Source of the DNA: CBDCWT01 sp965223305
Lineage (GTDB): Bacteria; Planctomycetota; Planctomycetia; Pirellulales; Pirellulaceae
DNA length: 64,000 nucleotides
NCBI GenBank assembly: GCA_965223305.1
Contig: CBDCWT010000083.1
Span: forward strand, 45,074-109,073
Direction: 5' to 3'
Shown here: in pieces, positions 18,327 to 25,507 of the stretch
Position numbering within the stretch: the first letter of the stretch is position 1
How the letters are laid out: every line of letters starts with the position of its first letter
The notes under the pieces: generated by a model
The model's database searches: none
What the model was told of the DNA's origin: nothing
Seen by the model: the letters and a program-made list of their open reading frames with translations, nothing else
Program-made: the position numbers and the translations under genes

Positions 18327-19878
18327 ACTCCACGAGCGGGGAATGCCGCTGCGTGAAATCGCACGCCGGTTCGGCGTCAGCCGCAACACGGTGCGAAGGA
18401 TCGTCCGCCGGGGGACGCACGAGGCGAGTCAGCGCCAGCCTCGCCGCGATCGCAGGCAAGTGGATCTTGAACTGTTGCAACGGCTTTACAAGGAGTGCGG
18501 CGGCTGGATCCAGCGCATTCACGAAAAGCTGGCCGAGGAAGAGGGAATTCAAATCGGCTACTCGACGCTGACCCGTCTGCTGCGCGACGCGGGCATCGGC
18601 CAGCCGGCTTCGCAGCGCTGCGATCGCGTTCCCGATGAGCCGGGCCAGGAGATGCAGCACGACACGACCGTTTATCAAGTGCCGCTCGACGGACGCCGCA
18701 CTCGGCTGATCGCCAGCCTAATGTACCTGCGTTACTCGAAGCGACGGTATCTCAAGTTCTACCGTTCGTTCAACCGCTTCGCGATGAAATGCTTTATTCA
18801 CGAGTCGCTGATGCACTGGGGCTGCTCGGCTCCGGTGTGCGTCATTGACAACACGAACTTGGCGCGGCTGCGGGGCAGCGGATCGGGGGCCGTCATCGCG
18901 CCCGAAATGGAGGCGTTCGGCCGACTCTACGGCTTCCGCTTCCTGTGTCACGCCATTCTTCATCCCAATCGCAAGGCGGGCGAGGAGCGCAGCTTCTGGA
19001 CGGTGGAGACGAACTTCCTGCCGGGCCGCTCGTTCCAAAGCCTGGAAGACCTCAATCAGCAGGCGCTGCAATGGGCCACCGTGCGAATGGAGCATCGTCC
19101 GCAAGGCAAGGCAAAACTGATTCCGGCCAAAGCGTTCGAACATGAAGCGACGTTCCTCACGGCGCTGTCGCCGGAACTCCCGCCGCCGTATCAAACTCAC
19201 GAGCGGCTGATCGATCAATACGGATATGTCTCCTTCGCTGCCAACTACTACTGGGTGCCAGGCGAACGACGCGGCGACGTGAAAGTGCTGCAGTACGCGA
19301 ACTTGATCAAAATCTTTCAAGGCTGTCAGCAGGTGGCCCAGTATCCGTTGCCTCCGGGGCATGTCAAGCAGCAACGGTTCAGCCCGGCAGGCCAGCCGCA
19401 GCCGCGATACAAGCCAAAGAACCGACATCGCAACTCCGACACGGAGGCGCGGCGTCTTCGCGAGCTAGGCCGAGAGGTCGCGGACTACCTGGACTTCGTG
19501 CTCAAGGCGCCGGGAATCCAACGTCATCAGTTCGTCCGTGGGCTGCTGGAGCTGAGCATCAAGGTGGCTCCCGACATCTTTCGAAAGGCTGCGGCGCGTG
19601 CGCTGCAATACAAGGTTGCAGATCTTGCGACCGTGAAGCGAATCGCCTGGTGGATGCTGCACGAGGTCGACGAGCCGCTGCCGCAAGCGGAAGTGGACCA
19701 GACGTACCGCAGCCGCGAGTCGTTCCAGGAGGGCCGGTTCACCGAAGCGCCGAGCTTGTCCGACTACGACATGAGTGACGACTCCCAAGACGACTCCCAA
19801 GACGACTCGAACGATGCCTCAATGAACAACTCGAACGACGCCTCAATGAACGACTCGAAAGACGACTCTCATGAATGA
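18292..19878 (+). CDS. istA: IS21-type DDE transposase (IstA-like) of the 5.18-kb element
   Basis: 528 residues from ATG 18292. An N-terminal homeodomain-like HTH (MPLREIARRFGVSRNTVRRIV) is followed by a Mu/IS21-type RNase H core. Catalytic acidic residues are visible in MQHDTTVYQVPL, CVIDNTNLARLRG and the Glu of FWTVETNFLPG. The C-terminal ~35 residues are an acidic Asp/Ser/Asn repeat (DDSQDDSQDDSNDAS and variants) encoded by short tandem repeats; this tail differs in sequence and length in the inverted copy. The gene overlaps istB by 8 bp (ATGAATGA). It performs strand cleavage and joining with the downstream ATPase, by analogy with IS21. Confidence 0.9.
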   Translation: MADPEMNLSIFKLHERGMPLREIARRFGVSRNTVRRIVRRGTHEASQRQPRRDRRQVDLELLQRLYKECGGWIQRIHEKLAEEEGIQIGYSTLTRLLRDAGIGQPASQRCDRVPDEPGQEMQHDTTVYQVPLDGRRTRLIASLMYLRYSKRRYLKFYRSFNRFAMKCFIHESLMHWGCSAPVCVIDNTNLARLRGSGSGAVIAPEMEAFGRLYGFRFLCHAILHPNRKAGEERSFWTVETNFLPGRSFQSLEDLNQQALQWATVRMEHRPQGKAKLIPAKAFEHEATFLTALSPELPPPYQTHERLIDQYGYVSFAANYYWVPGERRGDVKVLQYANLIKIFQGCQQVAQYPLPPGHVKQQRFSPAGQPQPRYKPKNRHRNSDTEARRLRELGREVADYLDFVLKAPGIQRHQFVRGLLELSIKVAPDIFRKAAARALQYKVADLATVKRIAWWMLHEVDEPLPQAEVDQTYRSRESFQEGRFTEAPSLSDYDMSDDSQDDSQDDSNDASMNNSNDASMNDSKDDSHE

Positions 19879-20605
19879 TGAACTTCACTCCCAACTGAAG
19901 CAGCTCCGCCTCCATCGCTTGGCCGACGAGTGGGACAATGACTTGGCGTTGGCGACCAAGCAAGGCTATTCGGCGGCTCGCCTGCTGCAGCATGTCGTCG
20001 AGCAGGAGCATGTGGCGAAACGCGAGAAATCGCGACAATTGCGTCGACAGCGGGCCAACGTGCCGGAGGAGTTGGAAATAGAAACCTATCCCTTCAAGCG
20101 TCAGCCGAAGCTGGACCGCAAGCGAATCATGTCGCTCTACGACGGGTTCGATTATATGGAGAAATGCCGCAACATGGTGTGGCTGGGGCCGACCGGATGT
20201 GGCAAGACCGGGCTGGCGACGTCCTTCCTGCTGCAGGCCATCGACCGCGGGCATCGCGGCTACTTCATCACGTTCCCCGAGCTGATCGATCGGCTATTCA
20301 AGTCGATGGCTGACCACAGCCAGGACAAAGTGTTCCGTCGCTTCGCAGCGTTCGATTGCCTCGTGATCGACGAAGTCGGCTACGTCGAGGTGGAGCCGGC
20401 GCAGGTGGGGCAGTTCTTCACGCTGATGCAGCGGAGGCATAAGACCAAGACGACGTTGATCACATCCAACTTGGGCTTCTCTGAATGGGATTCGTTCCTG
20501 AAGAGCCAACATCTGACTGCGGCCCTGATCGACCGACTGACAGAAGATAGTCATGTGATCAACATGAAGGGATGCAAGAGCCTGCGAACCAAGCTAGCTG
20601 AGTAG
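19871..20605 (+). CDS. istB: IstB-like AAA+ ATPase of the 5.18-kb element
   Basis: 244 residues. Walker A is GPTGCGKT at about residue 106, Walker B is DCLVIDEVGYVE, and sensor region TTLITSNLGFSEWDSF plus IDRLTEDSHVINMKG match the IstB family. An N-terminal helical arm (MNDELHSQLKQLRLHRLADEW) is typical. In IS21 elements IstB binds and bends target DNA and activates the IstA transposase. The start overlaps the istA stop. The gene is intact here and interrupted in the second copy. Confidence 0.92.
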   Translation: MNDELHSQLKQLRLHRLADEWDNDLALATKQGYSAARLLQHVVEQEHVAKREKSRQLRRQRANVPEELEIETYPFKRQPKLDRKRIMSLYDGFDYMEKCRNMVWLGPTGCGKTGLATSFLLQAIDRGHRGYFITFPELIDRLFKSMADHSQDKVFRRFAAFDCLVIDEVGYVEVEPAQVGQFFTLMQRRHKTKTTLITSNLGFSEWDSFLKSQHLTAALIDRLTEDSHVINMKGCKSLRTKLAE

Positions 20606-20615
20606 ACACGTCGAA

Positions 20616-21512
20616 GTGTCGCGAAAAAGCCGCCCACCAGACTGGCGCGAGCGAGCCGATGCGGTTCGCTCGATCTCCCTAGAAGATGTTCTGCAGCGAT
20701 GTGGCGCGGAGCGAGACGGAGGCGACAAGCATCGCTGGGACACGGATCGGGGGCCGATCTCAGTGACCGGCCTCCAGTTCATGAACTGGCAGGAGTGTGT
20801 GGGTGGAGGTGGCGCCATCGATCTCGTCATTCACTTGACGGGCATGTCGTTCCAGGAGGCAGTGCGGTGGCTCGAGCGGCAACCGGCGCTAAGCCGTTGG
20901 CCAACCGCGCCCCTCGAGCGACAGGCGAGCGCCGCGTCACACCCGAAGCCTGAAACGCGCGGGCAGCTACAACTGCCGCAGCGTGATCCCGGGAACTTAA
21001 CTCACGTCTGCGACTATCTGACAGCACGGCGTCACCTGCGCGGCGAGATCGTGCAGTCGCTCATCCAGCGAGGGGCGCTCTATGCCGACGCCCGCCGCAA
21101 CGCCGTCTTTCTAATGGAGCGAGGCAAGTCGCGTGAGCCAACCGGCGCCGAGCTGCGTGGCACGGTCGCACCAGATTGGCGCGGCTTGGCCCTCGGCAGC
21201 CGCAAGGACGACGGCTACTTCTGGTGCGGGCAGCAAGGCGCTCGCCGAGTCATCCTCTGCGAATCGGCGATCGACGCCATCAGCTGCTACCAACTGTTGG
21301 GCGCCTGCATCTGCATCTCCACTGCCGGCGCGCGCCCGAACGCTCGCTGGCTTCCAGCCCTCCTACGGCGCGGCTACGAGGTCCACAACGGCTTCGACAA
21401 CGACGACGCCGGCGAAACCGCCGCGGCCGCAATGCGCCAGACCTACCCGACCGTCAATCGCCTGGCGCCACCCGCCAAGGACTGGAACGCTGCCCTCCAT
21501 CGTTGGGGCTAA
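20616..21512 (+). CDS. Toprim-domain protein (primase-like) of the 5.18-kb element
   Basis: 298 residues from a GTG start 10 bp after istB. The N-terminal ~95 residues resemble the zinc-finger-like/DUF3991 region found before Toprim in mobile-element primases (LEDVLQRCGAERD, WDTDRGPISVTG, GGGAIDLVIHLTGMSFQEAV). The C-terminal half is a Toprim fold: VILCESAIDAISCYQLLG supplies the catalytic Glu, and FDNDDAGETAA supplies the DxD acidic pair. Such proteins act in priming or in nicking/relaxation of mobile DNA. No classical CHC2 cysteines are seen. Its presence in an IS21-type element suggests a replicative step or a passenger role; this is inference. Confidence 0.8.
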   Translation: MSRKSRPPDWRERADAVRSISLEDVLQRCGAERDGGDKHRWDTDRGPISVTGLQFMNWQECVGGGGAIDLVIHLTGMSFQEAVRWLERQPALSRWPTAPLERQASAASHPKPETRGQLQLPQRDPGNLTHVCDYLTARRHLRGEIVQSLIQRGALYADARRNAVFLMERGKSREPTGAELRGTVAPDWRGLALGSRKDDGYFWCGQQGARRVILCESAIDAISCYQLLGACICISTAGARPNARWLPALLRRGYEVHNGFDNDDAGETAAAAMRQTYPTVNRLAPPAKDWNAALHRWG

Positions 21513-21637
21513 ATCGCCAGCAATCCACCAACCGCTCGCTCCATCCGCGCGCCCAAAGGGTCCGAATATCTGAGCACCGGTGGGTCAAAATACCTGAGCG
21601 TCATAGCCCCATATACTGGACCACGGATGGCCGTTTC

Positions 21638-22492
21638 TTAGATAGAGAGAATCCGCTCGTTCGACGTGTAGGCTGACCAGGGTGTCTGCCTTGCCAGCGA
21701 CTGATGTCGGCGCTGGTGGCAGTAGAAGTTGAAGTACTCTCTGAGCCCTTTCTGACAATCGGCTCCGTCATTGTATTCCTTGAGATACACCTCCTCGTAT
21801 TTGACAGTCCGCCAGAGTCTCTCGATCATCACGTTGTCTGTCGCGCGTCCCTTTCCGTCCATGCTGATGGCAATACCTTTTTGCGTCAGCGCCGTGGTGA
21901 AGTCGCGGCTAGTGAACTGGGCTCCTTGATCGGTGTTGAAGATCTCTGGCTCCCCATGCTCAAACGCGTCCTCCAACGCCGCTAGACAGAAGTCCACGTC
22001 CATGCTGTTGGACAACCTCCACGACAAGACGAACCGGCTGTACCAGTCCACACGGCCACCAGGTACAGGAAGCCGCACCGCGTCGGCACGTACGTAATGT
22101 CCGTGCACCAAACCTGGTTCGGTCGCTCAATGCTGAGGTTTCGAAGCAAGTATGGATAGACCCGATGCCCCTTCGCCGCCAAGGATGTCCGCCGCTTCGG
22201 AGACAGCCCTTCAATGCCCATTTTCCGCATCAAACGCTGCACTCGCTTGCGATTGACCACATGCCCTTCATCGAGCAGAAAGTCCACCATCTGCCGCGAG
22301 CCACGAGCTGGATGCCGAAGGTGCTCCTCATCCATCAACCGCATCAACGCCAAGTTCTCTTCGCTCTCAGGCAGCGGCTCGTAGTAGACGCTGCTTCGTT
22401 GAATGCCCAGCAGCCGACATTGTTCGCGAACGCTGAGATCTGGGTTGTCGTAGTCGATCCAAGACCGAGCCACCGTCTTCGGCCACCTTTTT
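21638..22492 (-). pseudogene. IS3 transposase orfB, left copy, frameshifted
   Basis: The same protein as the intact copy at 54846-55688 (DDE residues in CTDITY, NTDQGAQF and MIERLWRTVKYEEVY), but here a single base is missing near 22042 in the codons for VAVMDWYSRF, which changes frame. The two halves are read in 21982-22473 and 21638-22111. The copy is inactive unless rescued in trans. Confidence 0.85.
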
Positions 22493-22762
22493 TTTTAGCC
22501 ACTCCAACTGCACCTTCAGGCGGCCGATCTGCTCGTACAGCTCCTCTGACTTCGGCTCGTCAGACTTCTCCTTTTCTGCCTTCCCCCCTCCCTCAAAGGC
22601 CAGTTCAGCGCCCTCCAGCAACTGCTTTTTCCAGAGGTTGATCTGTGTAGGATGCAGCTTGTGCTTCTTCGCCAGCTCCGCAATCGTGTGATGCCCCCTA
22701 ATTGCCTCTAACGCTATCTTCGCCTTGAAGCTGGCGCTAAAGACCCGTCTCTTCCGTCCCAT
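22367..22762 (-). CDS. IS3 transposase orfA, left copy, with extended C-terminus
   Basis: The first ~98 residues match orfA of the right copy: helix-turn-helix (HHTIAELAKKHKLHPTQINLW) and a C-terminal leucine zipper (LYEQIGRLKVQLEWLKKKV). A 6-bp deletion relative to the right copy, between the A9 slippery run and the orfB start, removes the normal TGA so that this frame runs on for ~33 extra residues out of frame with orfB. OrfA binds the IS ends and regulates OrfAB production in this family. Confidence 0.8.
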   Translation of the reverse strand: MGRKRRVFSASFKAKIALEAIRGHHTIAELAKKHKLHPTQINLWKKQLLEGAELAFEGGGKAEKEKSDEPKSEELYEQIGRLKVQLEWLKKKVAEDGGSVLDRLRQPRSQRSRTMSAAGHSTKQRLLRAAA

Positions 22763-22866
22763 GAATCCACTCCTTCCGTGGCAACTGAACTTGCAGCCAG
22801 TCTCCCACGTCCGAACTGGATTTTCTATCTAACGGGGTGGTCCAAAAATCGGGGTCCACTTCAATT

Positions 22867-22965
22867 CGCCGTGAGCGGTGAACGCGTGTTCCCTTCCTTA
22901 GGCACGCTCACATTGGCTCCGATTCCACAGAATTCATTTAGGAACGCTTGGATCCCACTGGCATT
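22867..22965 (-). pseudogene. N-terminal-side scrap of the DUF3732 gene
   Basis: Read on the minus strand this 100-bp piece encodes NASGIQAFLNEFCGIGANVSV and then PKEGNTRSPLTAN, which resembles the segment of DUF3732 ATPases just before the IKDTLPYFLG region. It joins across the IS3 duplication (AATT) to the main remnant ending at 16420, although a small frameshift lies near the join. The part further upstream, including Walker A, is absent because the IS21 element begins at about 22966. Confidence 0.55.
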
Positions 22966-22969
22966 TGTA

Positions 22970-23095
22970 TAGCGACAATTAGAATTCCCGGGCTGCGACA
23001 ATTAGAAATCCCGGTTTCGCTGGCCCTGGGAAGTGGCTGAGCGACCATTAGGGTGCCGGATGGCTGCGGAGCGACAATTAGAATTCCCGTCGCGA
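22970..23095. repeat. Iterated terminal repeats at the IS21 left end
   Basis: Four copies of a GCGACnATTAG..CCCG motif occur in about 120 bp (near 22971, 22992, 23040 and 23072). The inverse set is at 25510-25600. Multiple end repeats of this kind are the transposase-binding sites of IS21 family elements. Confidence 0.7.
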
Positions 23096-23138
23096 CACCA
23101 ACGAGGGAGAATCACAACTTCTTATCCCCTAGGAGGTT

Positions 23139-24581
23139 GTGATGATCAAGGACGGACAAGTACGCAGGCTGCGGCGTTTCCTGGATGCGGGTAACCCCGT
23201 CGCCGTTGCCGCAAGGAGGACAGGCATGGATGAAAAGACAGCACGAAAGTATCGGGAAGGGGCGCTACCATCGAATCGAGTTGAGCCGCGGAGCTATCGC
23301 ACTCGTAAGGACCCGTTTGAAGCGGTTTGGCCTGAGGTTCAAGCTCGCTTGGAGGCCGAACCGCGGCTGCGAGCGTTTACGCTCTTTGCTTGGTTGCAGG
23401 AGCAATATCCGGGAACTTTTCCCGACTCTCAACGCCGCACGCTAGAACGTCGGGTTAGGAATTGGAAGGCTTCGGCAGGCCCGAACCGGGAGGTGATGTT
23501 CACACAGGTCCACCATCCAGGCGACTTGGGGGCTTCCGACTTCACTTCCATGAACTCGCTGGGGATTACGATTGACCGCCAGCCGTTCGACCACATGCTC
23601 TACCACTTCACCCTGACCTACTCCAACTGGGAGTCGGTTATGGTCTGCTTCTCCGAGTCCTTTGAGGCATTCAGCCGGGGCCTGCAGAATGCTCTTTGGG
23701 ATCTCGGCGGAGTTCCACGCAAACATCGAAGCGACAGCCTGAGCGCCGCCGTCAATAATCTCTCGGAGGATCGAGATTTTCGGTCGAGGTACCAAGACTT
23801 AATGTCGCACTATCGAGTCGACCCACAACGTATCAACGTGCGGAAGGCAAACGAAAATGGTGACATTGAGTCGTCACATGGACACTTGAAAACGGTCATC
23901 GACCAGGCGCTCCTGCTGCGCGGAAGCCGTGACTTTGCCACGCGAGAAGAGTACGACTCATTCCTTTCCCAAGTCGTTGGTCGGCGAAATGCCAGTCGGT
24001 CGGAGAAGCTTCAGGCTGAGCTCGCCGTTCTGGCGGAGCTTCCTCCCGCTCAAGTTGACTACCGAACGCCATTCAAAGGGATTCGAGTCAGCAGCAGCAG
24101 CACCATCCAAGTGAAGAAGAACACCTACTCCGTTCCCAGTCGGCTGATCGGGCAAAAGGTTGATGTGCTGGTTGATGCCGACTCAATCGAAGTCTGGTTC
24201 GCAGGGCAACAAGTTCAATCCATGCCACGGCTGATTGGCGCTGGAAAGCACGCCATCAACTATCGGCATGTGATTGATTCGCTTGTTCGCAAGCCTGGCG
24301 CCTTCGCCAACTACAAGTATCGCGAAGACATGTTCCCCACGAGCCACTTTCGCATGGCCTACGACTGGCTGTGCCAATCACACAGCGAAAGAGTCGCAAC
24401 TCGCGAGTACCTAAAGATACTGGAAATGGCTGCTCGGGACAGCCAGGACGCCGTGCAAGACTCGCTACGAATTGCGATCTCCACGGCGCTGAGATCTCTT
24501 CCGAGATGGTTAGCGCCGCCATCAAAGAGCACGCTGCAATCCCCGCCGCAACGGACGTTGAGGTGGCGCCCCCGGACTTGA
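23139..24581 (+). CDS. istA: IS21 transposase IstA
   Basis: 480 residues. N-terminal HTH (GNPVAVAARRTGMDEKTARKY), central RNase H-like core with acidic residues in DLGASDFTSM, PRKHRSDSLSAAV and the Glu of NENGDIESSHGHLK, and a beta-barrel region (IQVKKNTYSVPSRLIGQKVDV), all as in IstA. The last ~40 residues in this frame are basic and atypical, while an overlapping frame from about 24482 reads AEISSEMVSAAIKEHAA and DLSEFDSLL, the expected IstA C-terminus. A frameshift near 24482 has therefore probably changed the tail. A Shine-Dalgarno (AGGAGG) precedes the ATG. Confidence 0.88.
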   Translation: MMIKDGQVRRLRRFLDAGNPVAVAARRTGMDEKTARKYREGALPSNRVEPRSYRTRKDPFEAVWPEVQARLEAEPRLRAFTLFAWLQEQYPGTFPDSQRRTLERRVRNWKASAGPNREVMFTQVHHPGDLGASDFTSMNSLGITIDRQPFDHMLYHFTLTYSNWESVMVCFSESFEAFSRGLQNALWDLGGVPRKHRSDSLSAAVNNLSEDRDFRSRYQDLMSHYRVDPQRINVRKANENGDIESSHGHLKTVIDQALLLRGSRDFATREEYDSFLSQVVGRRNASRSEKLQAELAVLAELPPAQVDYRTPFKGIRVSSSSTIQVKKNTYSVPSRLIGQKVDVLVDADSIEVWFAGQQVQSMPRLIGAGKHAINYRHVIDSLVRKPGAFANYKYREDMFPTSHFRMAYDWLCQSHSERVATREYLKILEMAARDSQDAVQDSLRIAISTALRSLPRWLAPPSKSTLQSPPQRTLRWRPRT

Positions 24582-24629
24582 GTGAGTTTGATTCCCTACT
24601 TGAAAACCCTGACATGGAGATCAGTTCCA

Positions 24630-25487
24630 ATGACCAAAGCGAAAAAGTCCCCAGCAACAAAGAGCTCCCCAGCAACGAAGAGTTCCCCAGCAACGAAGAA
24701 GCCGCAAACGCCAGCCAAGGCGCTGGTCAACGAGCTGACGGAGCAGTTTCGAGACCTTCGGCTGCCGGTGTTTCGGGAGCAATTCATGAGTCTGGCGGAG
24801 AAGGCGAATCAAGAGTCGATGAGTCATGTTCAGTACCTGGCTCAGCTGACCGAATTGGAATGCCAAGCAAGGAAGGAGAGCAAGATAGCCCGGCTCATGC
24901 GGCAGTCCAGACTGCCCACGACAAAGACTTGGGCCAACTTCGATTGGAAGCGGCTGCCTCTCAAGGTGACTCGACAGCTGGAGAGCCTCCGGGACGGGGC
25001 GTTTCTCGACCGTCGGGAGAACCTGCTCCTTTTCGGGAAACCCGGAGCGGGGAAGAGCCATTGCCTCGCCGCGCTTGGGGAGCAATTGATACGCCAGGGG
25101 CGTTCGGCGCACTTCACCACATGCAGCCTGCTCGTTCAGCAGTTGCTTGTTGCGAAACGCGATTTGCGGCTGCCCAACATTCTCCGCAAGTTTTCTAAAT
25201 TCGACGCGTTAATCATCGATGACCTAGGATACGTGCAGCAAAGTCGGGAGGAGATGGAAGTGCTCTTTACGCTGTTGGCGGAACGGTACGAACGCGGAAG
25301 CGTCATGCTCACCAGCAACCTTCCGTTTAGCAAGTGGGAACAGATCTTCAAAGACGCGATGACGACGGCAGCAGCGATCGACCGACTCGTTCATCACAGT
25401 GTCATTGTCGAACTAAACGTCCCCAGCTTCCGTCTTGAGAACGCAAAACGCGAAAACCTAAAGAAGGGAGCCGAGCCACAGCAATGA
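24630..25487 (+). CDS. istB: IS21 helper ATPase IstB
   Basis: About 285 residues from ATG 24630 (MTKAKKSPATK), preferred to an earlier in-frame ATG inside istA. It begins with a short lysine-rich tandem repeat (KSSPAT three times, encoded by an 18-bp repeat). Walker A is GKPGAGKS (~residue 135), Walker B is DALIIDDLGYVQ, with VMLTSNLPFSKWEQIF and AAAIDRLVHHSVIVEL typical of IstB. It is distinct from the IstB of the 5.18-kb element. It assists IstA in target choice. Confidence 0.92.
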   Translation: MTKAKKSPATKSSPATKSSPATKKPQTPAKALVNELTEQFRDLRLPVFREQFMSLAEKANQESMSHVQYLAQLTELECQARKESKIARLMRQSRLPTTKTWANFDWKRLPLKVTRQLESLRDGAFLDRRENLLLFGKPGAGKSHCLAALGEQLIRQGRSAHFTTCSLLVQQLLVAKRDLRLPNILRKFSKFDALIIDDLGYVQQSREEMEVLFTLLAERYERGSVMLTSNLPFSKWEQIFKDAMTTAAAIDRLVHHSVIVELNVPSFRLENAKRENLKKGAEPQQ

Positions 25488-25507
25488 CCCTGGCAATGGA
25501 GTGTCGC

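Larger units (their letters stand above)
16429..21606 (+). mobile_element. 5.18-kb IS21-type element with ParB-like and Toprim passenger genes, intact copy
   Basis: The ends are inverted repeats CTATGTCGCTCAGAAAAGTT (left) and CTATGACGCTCAGGTATTTT (right, reverse complement), each followed by TGACCC. The element is flanked by an 8-bp direct duplication CCCCATAT at 16421-16428 and 21607-21614, so both boundaries are exact. It carries five closely packed co-directional genes: a cysteine-rich protein, a ParB-like protein, an IS21-type DDE transposase, an IstB-type AAA+ ATPase and a Toprim protein. Overlapping gene junctions suggest one operon. A second, inverted copy is at 56088-63985. Standard IS21 elements carry only istA and istB, so the other three genes are unusual. 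Confidence 0.88.
16412..22863 (-). mobile_element. IS3 family element, left copy, split by a 5.18-kb element
   Basis: Terminal sequences TGGGGTGGACCCCATAT (16412) and GGGGTCCACTTCA (to ~22863) match those of the intact IS3 copy at 54456-55728. Flanking AATT at 16409-16412 and 22863-22866 is the apparent 3-4 bp target duplication. The element inserted into the DUF3732 gene. Only 16-17 bp of one end lie left of the nested 5.18-kb element; the rest is at 21607-22863. Its transposase genes are damaged (see separate entries). Confidence 0.85.

Noticed and set aside
19770..19870. Short tandem repeats as a CRISPR array
   Set aside because: The repeats are degenerate, have no spacers, and encode the acidic tail of the transposase.
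22480..22500. Run of nine T/A in the left IS3 copy as a phase-variable tract
   Set aside because: The same run is in the intact copy and is the normal IS3 programmed frameshift site.
24371..25198. 275-residue frame overlapping istA and istB
   Set aside because: Only its first ~75 residues look real, as the shifted IstA C-terminus; the rest is antiphase to istB.
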